A stretch of DNA of 64,000 bases from Rhizophagus clarus (Eukaryota > Glomeromycota > Glomeromycetes > Glomerales > Glomeraceae): contig BLAL01000057.1 of assembly GCA_015698045.1 (NCBI GenBank), forward strand, positions 62,001 through 126,000, given 5' to 3'. Shown piece by piece: positions 26,601-37,725 of this stretch. Made by a program: the position numbers and the translations under genes. The first letter of the stretch is position 1. The number at the start of each line of letters is the position of its first letter. The notes beneath the pieces are model-generated. The model ran no database searches. It saw nothing but the letters and a program-made list of their open reading frames with translations, and was not told where the DNA came from.

Positions 26601-28027
26601 ATATATCACGTAATATCTATTTTGTTATAAACCCTTATCCTCTCCCCTTCCTATTAGATTTAATAATCAATCAGATTATAGTATTTATAAATTATATAAT
26701 TAATATAAGTGTAATATAAGATTTTAACTATCCCCCTCCCCTTCTTTGATAATTACGTAATATGTATAAGCTTCCTTATTGTATAATACAGACTTCCCTT
26801 TTTAGGTGATATTTGTTTTACAAAATTTTTTTCTTATTTTTTAAAATAATTGTAATAGGATCCCAAAAAATACATATATAATTCAAATCTAATCCCAAAA
26901 ATTTTAATATAACTTTATATACTTAATTTTACTAAAAGCTTTATACAAAATCAGCATATAAGTTTAAATTTTATAAAATTTTATACAATTTAATATCTGA
27001 GTTTATTATAAAATTTTTATTATATTTATAAAATTTTTTTACAAAAATATATAATAAATAATATATATACATAAAAACTTTCATTATGAAAAAAAAATTT
27101 TAAAAATAAATTTCTAAATTTTAAAAATAAATTTCTAAATTTTAAAAATAAATTTCTAAATTTTTAAATAAAAATGAATAATATTTTCATAATTTATTAA
27201 ATATCCAGTAATTAGATTTTGATAAAACTTTATACCATTAGATTCGTCTCATTGAAACAGTTCTAATGATAATAAAATCATCTTTCTAGAATTAATATTG
27301 ACTAAAATAAGGTTTACTAATAAATTTTATTAATTAATTAAAAAATTATTAAAAAATTTCCTATGCTAAAATGATGTGAAATTAGCTATTGAATATAAAT
27401 TGTTATGCTATCACATCTAAAATTGTTATGCTATTACATCTAATTTTGTTTATTTTTTACATTAAATTTGTTATACTGTCACGTCTAAAATGTTTTATAA
27501 ATCTGTTACACCATCATGTCTAAATTTATTTATTTTGTTATACTATCACATCTAAATTATTATAAAAGTTTGTGTTTTTCTTTTTTTAAATTAAAGGATT
27601 AATTTTACAAATTTATTATATATTTATGTATTTTACTATTTATAGATTAAAGGGGTTAATTTAGAAATTTTTTTACTAAATTTATTATTGAATTATATTT
27701 TATTTTTATTTATAAAATTTTATATGTAATATATATATCATATATATATCAGATTTTTTAACTTATTAACTTTATACAAAATATAATTATAACATATATT
27801 ACAGTCTGGGATTTTACCATAAATGAAATCAATTTCAAGCGTTTTGATTGGTAGCGATCTTACTATTTTTGTATATAACGATCAAAAAATATCGATCAGA
27901 ATATTCTATGACTGATGCAATTTTATTGGTTAGTTCATAAAACTAGTGAAACTTAAAAGTTTTATTTTGGAAAATTTCATTATTCTTTTTAAATCTTTAA
28001 AATTAAATAAAATATACTTTAATTTTA
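26601..28027. other. AT-rich stretch with short tandem repeats
   Basis: No gene. Three 21-bp AAATTTCTAAATTTTAAAAAT units lie at 27104-27165. Repeats of TATGCTATCACATCTAAAAT / TTATACTGTCACGTCTAAAA at 27395-27555 are the inverted counterpart of those at 25.9-26.3 kb. Around 27800-27950 the sequence is less AT-rich, just 3' of the decayed gene. Confidence 0.5.
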
Positions 28028-31000
28028 TTAAACTACATCTATATTAACTGTTTCATTATCCACACTTTGCAAATTTTGTATCACTTGTAATATGGTTAAC
28101 AATTCATTTTTCTTTTTAAAGCCTATTCCACAGTACTGCTTGCGAATACTTTCACTCATTAATTCTAAAAAGGATTCTAATTTACGCAAAATCTCTATTC
28201 GTGTCATCTTAGATTCATCCTTCTGTGCTATTGCTTCTTGTTGAGTTATTGGAATAGGTCGAAAGGAAGGAACTGATTTTTTTTGTAAAATACCTCAATA
28301 ATATATTCTTGTCATGCTTTTTTCGCTAAATTACTAAAATTTTTCAACTGGTCACTTAATTTAAACTCCTCACCTAGACTTTTAAAATCAGTTTTTACCT
28401 CCATTAGATTAAGAAAATTAAGTTTTCTTAAATAAACCTGAAACCTTTGATATTCTGTGACTGATTCAGGATGAGTTCTTGGAGAATTTGCTTGAGCATC
28501 ATTATATCCAATTATTTTAAAGAAATTGTTATGTAACTTTTGTGATTAGAAATCAAAAAATTAACATAAATTATAGAATATAGATACGATTTTTTATTTA
28601 AGGTGTTTTGAAAAAGTGGCTAAATTTTTCAGCATTTTATTTATAACACACACAAGAAATATACCTGAAGAAATTTTTTGCAGTTATGTGCAGCAATTTC
28701 CCAGTGATGCTGCTGTAGAACAGAAGGTATGAGTGTTTTTAAGGCTTTGTTTACCTCTTCTAAAATTGCATCTAATCCCTGATGTTGGTTAATTAAACCT
28801 GATCGTGATATTACACTATTTTTTTCTACCAAATCACGTATAGTTGGATGAAGTCGCATCAATTGTTCTTCATCTGCAACTTCTATTAAATGATAAATAG
28901 GATGGTAACGAGTAGACCAAATTGGGGCAAATGCTCTTCATGCTGCATTTTTTAGTAAGGGACGATTTGTGTGAATGGCTTCTCGATAATTTATAATTGC
29001 TTGCAAATAATAAAATATCTACAAAATAATAAATAGTAATTCAGTGATTAATTTAATAAAAAAAATTTTGTACCATAAAATTAAAGTGTTTTTTACTTGT
29101 TCATATTTTATTTAATAAATTGGATCTTTTTGTTCTTTAACCCAAGCTATATATCTATCAACTGTTGAATTAGATTGATTTTTTACATATGGCCACATGA
29201 GCTCCAAGGATATTGCTTCACGATATATATTACAAACTGAATCCTATGCTTTGTGATGATCACTACATTTTTTAAAAAAAGCAAGTTGATTTTTGGTTCA
29301 ATAATCTTGGTGTATTGCAAACTTTTGAGATCAATCTTCCTAAAGTAAAAAAGAAAGTGAAAATAAAATCATTTAAATAAAATTATTACATAACTTACCA
29401 ATTTAATTCTACAAATACCTGAAGCATATTTATTTCTTCATGCAATTGCCCAGGTATAAGAACTAACCAAGGAAATTTTTCCTAAAGTTTAACAGCATGA
29501 TGATATGGAACTCTATCACATATTACTGCTATCTATTTGTGCGTTCCATCCTGAATTCCTGATATTTTTTCTATATGTTGAAGAACTTTCTCAACATTTG
29601 CTATTGAATTAGGATTGATATTGAGTGGGTCAGGGATATATATTTCAGGAATACAAACACCATTATCAGCAACTGATCGTTGAGTAATACTAATCTGTGG
29701 ATGAGAAATTTTAGATTCATTTTTAAAGGTATGAGGCTTAAAAAGAATTGGTTTTGTTAATTTATTTTGTGAATTGATTTCTAATAATTCAGATGCATTT
29801 TGCTTTTGTAATTCAGCAACTATAAGTAATCATTCTTGACATTTTGGACAAATTTGTTTTCTGTTTTCAATGCCTTTTTTATTACAATTTAAGCAATATT
29901 TATCATAACCATTATTTGACATCATACTTCCTATAAAAGTATCAATACTATTATTTGAAGATAATTTTTCTATACATAATTGGTTAAGAATCTTGAAAAG
30001 ATAATTATGGAGTACTTTATTCAATTCTTGCTCCATTCAAAATGAAAGATCAAACAATTCTTCATATTGAAGTCGATTAAGAGAGTTATGCAACCAAGGA
30101 ACATTAGTATATTATATTTTATTTTGAGATTCTATATTAAATGCAACAAAGCTAGTAACAACATGAAATACTACAGTATTGAATCTACGGTCAATATAGT
30201 TTTTTTGACCTCTTTGTTCATTATTAAAAGCCAAAAATAAAAGTCTTTTAGGTAAAGATTCTTGCTCCTTTGATAATTCATCCAACCATTTTTGAAATCG
30301 AACATAACCTTCTGCGCTTGTAATATGATTATCAATATTAATAATTTTTTTTGAGCGTGCTAAGGAATATTTTATAGCTAATGCTGCAAGGTTAATCTCT
30401 GATACATATTTTCTATGATGTGATCCATATATTGCATCAATGGCAACTATTCTTTTAAAAAGTTTTTCTTGGTTTGGAATGTTAGTATTCCAATCATTTT
30501 GAGTTAAAATTTCAATAAATTTAACAACAACTTGATTACGATTATTTAACCAAACTTGAGAAGTAAAGTCCATAATTTGTTCTAATGAAAACCTATTATT
30601 ATTTTAATTAATGATTCAATATCATCAAATACATTTTTGCATTCAGCTAATGCAATTTTGGTAGTGGCATCAATTCTTTTTTGCTGATTGCTAAATCGAG
30701 AATCTCATTTCTGAATCAGAACTTCATTTTGCTCACACTGTTTTTGATACTGGTCATTAATCCTGATTATATATTCATTAGCTTTGATTAACCTTCTTGA
30801 TAATTTCACTAACTCACACCTTTGATTTTCTAATTGTTTTTATAATTGTTGAATTTTAGATGTTGTTTGCTCACATTCAAATTTATTATAGGTACATGTT
30901 TTAAATTCTGGAAATTGAGCGCTAAAATCACACATACTAGTTTCAGATTCTGAAAATTGAACACTAAAATCACAGGTGCTTGTAATATTTAATTCAGTAT

Positions 31001-31358
31001 TCAATTTGCTATTATCAATGCTGTGACGCTTTCTTTTGTTTTGATTTTGAAAAGAATTAAAATTTGTGATTTGATCTGGATTTAAAAGAGACTTATAAAA
31101 GTGATTAATAGATATAATTTGATTATAGTGTTTTTTACATAAAGAATATGATTCTAGAGATATTTGAAGGTTAATAAGTTCTAGAAAAAAAGTATGATAA
31201 AGGGAGAGACGACTAGCTACTGCTTTAGTACTAGCATGTCGCCATGTTTGTGGTATTTTTGTTTCACATTTTCTCAATCCTTTTCGTTCATATATAACTA
31301 CTAAATTTGCAAAAATACAAGGCAAATCCTTAACACATTGTTTTTTGTACATTAGCAC
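28028..31358 (-). pseudogene. Decayed multi-exon family gene (unknown function, expanded in Glomeromycotina)
   Basis: A single minus-strand gene can be followed from an ATG at 31358 to a stop at 28028-28030. The N-terminal part carries YERKGLRKCETKIPQTWRHA, then a coiled-coil region (about 30.58-30.84 kb, QLENQRCELVKLSRRLIKAN). A conserved middle block follows (30112-30573, including RIVAIDAIYGSHHRKYVSEI) and a CxxC...CxxC zinc ribbon (29830-29910, CLNCNKKG...ICPKC). Further pieces are CDRVPYHHAVKL, CSDHHKA...YIAWVKEQKDP, and a C-terminal block with NYREAIHTNRPLLKNAA, SRSGLINQHQGLDAI and QQHHWEIAAHNC. Introns with consensus borders are visible at 29340-29398 (GTAAGT...TTTAG), 29019-29096 (GTAAAA...TTTTGTAG) and about 28530-28664. 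About a dozen in-frame stops plus one frame slip break it; each stop can be read as a C-to-T change of CAA, CAG or CGA. From memory this resembles a large uncharacterised Rhizophagus protein family, possibly transposon-derived. The family name is not verified. Confidence 0.75.
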
Positions 31359-31808
31359 TTCAATAAAATTAAAAAAATAAGTTAAATATAATTGAAAAGC
31401 GATAAAAAAAACTCAATACAATTTGAAAATATGTCATTTTATAGTCTTCATACTTTTTGGAAAGAGAGTTGATTATGAAAATACTTCACTGATTATGAAA
31501 TTACATACTTTTTATTATATATTTTTATAATTGCGTTTTGTAATTTTAAAAAGAAAGTCATGGGAAATTCTTTTACCAAATCACGTTAATACAGAAAGGA
31601 TTAACCAATTAAATTTTGGTTTAACTGCCGATCACTTCAGAATCATTCTAGAACAATGATCTGTTACATAATCCAATTTGGGAAATATCCCTAACTGTAT
31701 TAAAATTCGCTTCTATTATATAAATATATATCTAACTTATCCCTATTTTTAAGTCTATTGTACAACTCATTCATATGACATATTGAATATTTATATAATG
31801 TCTTTATA
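31359..31808. other. Upstream flank of the decayed gene
   Basis: This is the presumed promoter side of the minus-strand gene. It is less AT-rich at 31550-31690 (TCACGTTAATAC, GGTTTAACTGCCGATCAC, TTCTAGAACAATGATCTG). TTCTAGAA at 31648-31655 is a perfect palindrome of the heat-shock-element type; whether it is functional is unknown. Confidence 0.35.
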
Positions 31809-32852
31809 CAGTGGGCATCAAAACAAACGCACCAAAATTTTTTAAAGTTGTTAATTATTCTTATTAAATCAGTTTAAATCCAATTAAAATAAAATTTAAA
31901 ATATAAATAATATATGATATAAACTATTAAAAAACAGAAAATTCAATATAAATTCATTAATTAGTTTTTTAATTATTTAACATTAAACCAAAAAAACTTG
32001 GTGCTTTTGTTTTGCTACTTTTTAAAATTTTTAAAAAATCAAAATTTTTACAAAATTTTATTATGATTTTATAATAAAAAAATGTAAAATTAATTATTAA
32101 ATAGCTTAAATTATTGATTAAAATTAAAAAAAATCAATACTTTTTAATAATAAATTAATTTATTTATTTAATAAATATAGTTAAAAATTATTATAAAACA
32201 TATAAGATTTACAATTTTTTAGTATAAGGTTTTTTTTGAATAAAATTAGATCAAAGATTTTTATAATAAAATAATACTAAATTTTGGATTCTCCTAGTTA
32301 AGGGGAATATGCGAAAAAAAACTGCATTTACAACGGACCTCTAGTTAGTAAGAAATCATTAGTTAAAAAATAGTAATGATTTTCATTTTACATATAGTGA
32401 AAATCTTTGATCTAATTTTATTCAAAAAAAACCTTATACTAAAAAATTGTAAATCTTATATGTTTTATAATAATTTTTAACTATATTTATTAAATAAATA
32501 AATTAATTTATTATTAAAAAGTATTGATTTTTTTTAATTTTAATCAATAATTTAAGCTATTTAATAATTAATTTTACATTTTTTTATTATAAAATCATAA
32601 TACAATTTTGTAAAAATTTTGATTTTTTAAAAATTTTAAAAAGTAGCAAAACAAAAGCACCAAGTTTTTTTGGTTTAATGTTAAATAATTAAAAAACTAA
32701 TTAATGAATTTATATTGAATTTTCTGTTTTTTAATAGTTTATATCATATATTATTTATATTTTAAATTTTATTTTAATTGGATTTAAACTGATTTAATAA
32801 GAACAATTAACAAATTTAAAAAATTTTGGTGCGTTTGTTTTGATGCCCACTG
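31809..32852. mobile_element. Foldback Tc1/mariner-like element, 1044 bp
   Basis: Two near-identical inverted arms (31809-32262 and 32400-32852, about 450 bp each) begin CAGTGGGCATCAAAACAAAC and flank a ~137-bp spacer. TA lies on both sides (31807-31808 and 32853-32854), fitting a Tc1/mariner target duplication. Each arm also contains an internal inverted echo of its own end (GGTGCTTTTGTTTTGCT), so the arms are composite. The spacer holds TTCTCCTAGTTAAGGGGAAT and ACAACGGACCTCTAGTTAGT and has no frame. A transcript through it would form a hairpin of about 450 bp. Confidence 0.9.
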
Positions 32853-33224
32853 TACAAATCTGAATCCCTGTATTATATGTATTCTTTAGGGTCCTATTAT
32901 AGTCATATGATTTTTATAATTATAATTTAATATCAAATTTTAAATGTGAATAACTCTACCAATATTGATGCTATAAGTATGCAATATATATCATTGGAAT
33001 CCTTTCAATGAACGTAACCCAACCATATAAAGATCACAAAAATCAGATTACTAGATGCAAAGATCATTAACTTCAAATTTTAATATTATTGTTTACTATA
33101 AAAATCACATGATCATAATGTAATTTTGGCTATTTTGACTTTTAGAGAAATCCAGGTTCAAATTATTTTGACTATTTTGACCATTTTAGAGGTCAAAATT
33201 AACCAATTTTAGTTTCATGTATAT
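32853..33224. other. AT-rich spacer
   Basis: No gene. It contains words TCATATGATTTTTATAATTA and ATCACATGATCATAATGTAA and a run of TTTTGACTATTTTGACC-like repeats near 33130-33190. Confidence 0.4.
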
Positions 33225-33415
33225 ACCTGTGTCACACCCTCTACTCTTTTATTTTTATTAAACATTTTGATAACTTTGAAATTTTTCAGTTAATAAAATC
33301 TTATATGTCATACTCTATTTGTCACATTTGCAATTTCTTAATATTGTAATATAAGCCAAAAATCTGTATAAATTAGGTAACTTACCCCACTTTAGATGAC
33401 CCCCAATTATGCTTA
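33225..33415. repeat. Dispersed repeat R1, copy 2
   Basis: Contains GTCACACCCTCTACTCTTTT, TTTTTCAGTTAATAAAATCT, ATTTGTCACATTTGCAATTT and CTTACCCCACTTTAGATGAC. It aligns well with the copy at 36535-36665, which reads CTACCCCGCTTTAACGGACC at the same place, so CG in one copy corresponds to CA or TG in this one. Confidence 0.6.
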
Positions 33416-34610
33416 GATTAATTTGACAAAAGAAAGTAATTTATTAAAATAAGTCAAAAATGACCTTTAAAACTACTTTTACTACTCTAAGTAAACTTAC
33501 AAAACAGGTAAAAATACATATATTTTATAATGTTTATATATTAAAAAAATTTTTTTTGCAAAAATTTTCTGCATTACAGTCAGTTGACTATGTTACTAAT
33601 CTGACACATATTTCAGATATACATATATTTGTCCCAATTTTTATTTTTCTATATTGTATAATTTTAAAGTTTACAACAGTACTGTTATTTAAACCTATTA
33701 TAAAGTAGATAGGAATGAAATAATAATTGTTATATAAATTATTATAAAATTCTATCAGAAGTCTAAAATTTGGTTTGGAAAAATAGTTTTTTTGCATAGT
33801 TTCATTAATAATCCAGAAAAATATTCTGTTTCATAAGTTAAATCTTTCTTAATAAGAGATAATCATATAAAATTTTGATACTTATCACTTACAAAATCAT
33901 CAAGTATAACCAAGCTGCCAATAGATTTTCTTGATTCTATTATTTTTAAGAAGGAAAATAAGTGATCATTGCTACAATTTGAAAGAAAGTATTAAAGGAT
34001 TGTATTTTCAGACATAATTCTTAGTAGTTTGAGTTCAATATTACATCTACTATTATTATAAAAACCTATAATTTTTAAAAATAATTAATAATATTGTGAT
34101 TTTCAAATTAAAAAAATTAAGTTACATACCTAAAATTCTATTTATCTATTCAAAATTATAATACTAAAATAAGGATAAAAAATCATAGTCTAATGTATAA
34201 TATTCACAAATATAAAAACAAAGATACAAATTAGGACTTATTTTTTTTTAACCATATTTTTATTTAATTAATTTAATTATCTCTATTAATTTTGTAAATG
34301 CTTCATTTAATATATTTTTTTGTAACTCTTAGTTTGTTAAGATTTTGCAAGCATGCATAAAATATGCAAAAATTTTTCAATTAATATATTTAAAAAAACT
34401 TTATGTAATAAGTATTGTAAATATTAATATGAAGATTTTTCATATATTTGCTGTGAAACTTAAAAATCTTTTACCAATAGTTATTCTAATAGGGTGGTAT
34501 TCAAGATCACTTGAAAACTTTATCATATCAGCTCTCTTTTGCATAATTTTAAACTTTTCATTATTTAATATACATTCACTTATTTAAAACTTCATTACAA
34601 TTTATTTTGC
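33416..34610. other. AT-rich stretch with a possible minus-strand gene relic
   Basis: On the minus strand, between about 33990 and 33790, a frame reads SNDHLFSFLKIIESRKSIGS then LVILDDFVSDKYQNF, preceded by an acceptor-like TTTCAAATTGTAG and broken further on. This composition is not random, but I do not recognise it. Plus-strand frames at 33460-33708 and 34345-34587 are hydrophobic AT-rich translations and are not called. Confidence 0.3.
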
Positions 34611-34614
34611 AATA

Positions 34615-35075
34615 CAGTCAAACTTTGATATACTGATGCTTCCAGTTTTGGGAAATATTGGTATATATATGTAATTAGTAGATTATAATGCAGGCTAAAA
34701 TCTAACTCTGGCTTGCACTATGCTTAATTCTGAGTCCAAAATTTTCAAAATTTCCTGAATATATTATGTATAACGTGAGTATGATTATAGAAAAAAAATC
34801 TAAATTTGGATATAATTAAGAAAAATGCCCAGTTACAATTTTTAACTCAGGCCAAACTTATAGTGCTGGCCAGAATTAACACTAGTGTAACTAAAATTAT
34901 CAGTACATCTTAATATACATTACTATAAAGGGACTAGGAGGTAGTATCAGTATATGTTACATCGTGAAATTATATATAATATCAGTATAATAAGATTGAT
35001 GAAATGGGACAATAAAAATTTATCAGTAAAAGCAATTATCAGTATATAGAGTATTAGTACATTGAAGTTTGACTG
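34615..35075. mobile_element. pogo/Tigger-like MITE, 461 bp
   Basis: The left end CAGTCAAACTTTGATATACT and the complement of the right end, CAGTCAAACTTCAATGTACT, match. TA lies outside each end (34613-34614, 35076-35077). Termini beginning CAGTC(A/G)AAC with TA duplications are typical of pogo-type elements. The interior repeats ATCAGTATA words and has no frame. A single similar end (complement reading CAGTCAGCTCACGATATAAC) lies at about 35500-35570. Confidence 0.8.
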
Positions 35076-35235
35076 TATTGAGAAAAAAGCAATATATAGG
35101 ATCAACTATACAAAAATGAACAGAATTAAAATAAAGCAAATAGTATATCTCTAACCAATAAATATGATGTTTAGAGATATGGGTTCTTCATGCTTCTTCA
35201 GTTGCATATTATTTTTACTTACTTGTTTTTTCTCT
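35076..35235. other. Spacer before solo exon-like unit
   Basis: No gene is seen. The segment ends in TTACTTACTTGTTTTTTCTC just before the GTAAGGGAGGG of the solo repeat unit. Confidence 0.4.
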
Positions 35236-35239
35236 TAAA

Positions 35240-35465
35240 GTAAGGGAGGGTGGAAAGGTGTTTTTCATTGTTCTTTTTTTTAACTAATTAATTATTTTTA
35301 TTTTATTTTTTGTAGTGTTGCCAGATGAAAAACACGATGCAACTTTTGGAATTAAAGTATTAAAAACTAAAAAGAATAATAAAAATAAATAAATTTGGTC
35401 TAAAATACCGAAAAAAAGTGAAAAAATAAATAAAATAGAATAAAATTTGGTAAATACTGAGTAAT
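35240..35465 (+). repeat. Solo exon/intron-like unit plus shared flank
   Basis: One unit of the array A/B family: GTAAGGGAGGGTGG at about 35240, T-rich tract, TTTTTTGTAG, then TGTTGCCAGATGAAAAACAC to GGAATTAAAG near 35355. It is followed by about 105 bp (GTATTAAAAACTAAAAAGAA to TACTGAGTAATTTA) that also follows array A at 23151-23255. Sharing this flank shows that the unit and flank moved or were duplicated together. Confidence 0.8.
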
Positions 35466-36534
35466 TTACATTTATAATGAAGTAACCAATTAAATTCTTT
35501 AAAATTCTTTGTTATAATCTTATAATGAATTGAGATAAAACCTGAAGGATTTGTTATATCGTGAGCTGACTGTAATTTTATGCTTTATCACAATTTTAAT
35601 TGTATTACTTTTTACTATTGTACTTTAAAAACTTGAACTTACTTGGTCTAATTTTCTATGTATTTTACCTGTTAAAATTTTCTTTTTAAATTAACATTCA
35701 GTATTTATTACATATTCTACTACTTACTACAATATATTCATTTTCTATTTCATCTAAAAATATGAATATTTACAAAAATTTTTTTTAAAACCTTTTAATA
35801 ATATCATTTTTCAGTTCATTGTTCATTAAAAATTTGCATTCTTATACCATATATTGTAATGCAGTGAATTTCTTTCATCATAACAGAATGTTATATGATT
35901 ATATATATATTTGTTAACTAGTTAAAAGAAAAATGTTTGTTAATTTTAAAATGTAGTTTTAATTTCAGTTTACATCTCAAGTTCATTGTTTATAATTTAA
36001 CATTAAATTTTTCATTTGATTTTTTGAAGAAAATATCAACTTTTTATAACTTGAGTTCTTTAAATGTAAAATTATTAAAAAAAGACTTTTAATTTTCCTT
36101 AATAATATCCTTGAAAAAACTAACTAGTTTTATTGTATCTATTTTAACTATAAAAATATTACCATAAAGGTTTTTTCTTGCAACCAAATAATTAAAAGTA
36201 ACAGTTAGCAATAATGCTTTTATAGGGATATTTAGTTTGATTAAAAAATGTGTTACATTTTAAAAAAAAAAATAGAGTTTTATTTCTAGTAGGAATATAA
36301 GCATAATAAAAGTTTTTATGTTATACAGATATTATTATTACACATAATCTGCTTTCTGATATATACCCAATATTCACAAATAAAAAATATTGCCAAAAAG
36401 CAGACAATAATAAATAAAATTGCAATTAGATTGCTTTATACAATACAATGAATACTTAAAAAACAATAATATATTTAGAGTAGAAAAGTCAATAGAAATA
36501 GAACCGCAAGATATAATTTTTATTTGCTTTTCTA
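35466..36534. other. AT-rich stretch, no gene
   Basis: No gene. A half-element with a pogo-like end (GTTATATCGTGAGCTGACTG then TA) is visible near 35550-35572. The rest is T-rich and A-rich unique sequence. Confidence 0.4.
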
Positions 36535-36665
36535 TATAGCCTTTTTCAAATTTTTCGGTTAGTAAAATCTATTTGTCACGTCAGTTATTTGTCACATATG
36601 TAATTTCTTAATGCCGTAATTCTGGCCAAATCTACCCCGCTTTAACGGACCCCGAATTAGGAAAT
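36535..36665. repeat. Dispersed repeat R1, copy 3 (CpG-retaining)
   Basis: Contains TTTTTCGGTTAGTAAAATCT, TATTTGTCACGTCAG, GTCACATATGTAATTTCTTA, GCCGTAATTCTGGCC and CTACCCCGCTTTAACGGACC. It is the least decayed copy, judged from CG dinucleotides kept here and lost in the 33.2-kb copy. Confidence 0.6.
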
Positions 36666-37725
36666 AATTCGAACCAGACCCTTTATCTGTTTTTTCAATT
36701 AAATTTGATTTAATACTGTAAATAAATAAAATAATACAAGAATTTCTTTTGGACTGAGAAAAAATAAATAGTATGGAATTTATTTATTAAGAAAATAGCA
36801 TTATCTAATTAATTTTGACAGATAATTTTATATAGCTTATTTATTTTTGCTTTAAAAAAAAAGAAGTATGGTCAAAGTATACCAAATAAATAATATATAT
36901 TAGAGTTTTGTTTGAAAAAAAAAAAAGTAGTTTATATTCTTTCTGTAGGTCTTTATAACTATAAAAAACTATAAAAAAATATAAAATTTCTATCTCCAAA
37001 TAAAAAAAAAAATAATCTATCTCTCGTTATCTTACGAAAATATCACTATTTATTACATTCATAATTCCACTGGACGCTTGGCTCAAGATTTACGGTACCA
37101 GTGTCGTAAGAACCGATGATGATGACCCGACCAAAGATCATTTCTAAAAATCAAATCGTTTATCTCGTCAGATCGTTGATCCGAAAATTGAAATGGAATT
37201 AAGTAAGGAAATTCATAGGATGTGACGGATGATCACCAATCTATACTTAAATTGTTTTTTTTTAATTTGAAATTAAATAAATAAAAATTATGCTTTATAA
37301 ACCTCTAACCATTATATCCGAACTCCTGATCAATCAATAAATCGTCATATTAATCCAGGTAACCGATTTCAGGAGTGGGAAATAAGGTATTGGCTAATTA
37401 TTTTAATAATACCCCTCATAAATAGATTGTTCGTCAGCGAGTCATATGTGTTTAATTTTTTACACCTATATTTCTTATATTCTGAAATTCGCTATTTTAA
37501 CACGGCAGTCCATTCTAATTTAAGCCACACTGTTATTGTTAATTATAATCCGGCGATTTAATATGAACATTTCATAAATTGAATGAAGCGAGCATCTCTT
37601 TTCAAAGATGAATCGTCAAATAATTTTTAAGATAAAAAAGCCCGAAAAATTATGTTCACTTTTCAAAACCAATTCCCCAATATATATATTTTTTATTTAT
37701 TTTTTATCTAATTAAAAAAAAAAAA
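36666..37725 (+). promoter_or_regulatory. Upstream region of the protease gene
   Basis: From about 37020 the DNA becomes unique and less AT-rich (GGACGCTTGGCTCAAG, CCGATGATGATGACCCGACC, GTGACGGATGATCACC), unlike the repeats on the left. The last 50 bp before the start codon consist of AATATATATATTTTTTATTT, a TATA-like and T-rich stretch, and AATTAAAAAAAAAAAATGAA. An A-run directly before ATG is typical of fungal start contexts. No defined operator can be named. Confidence 0.4.
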
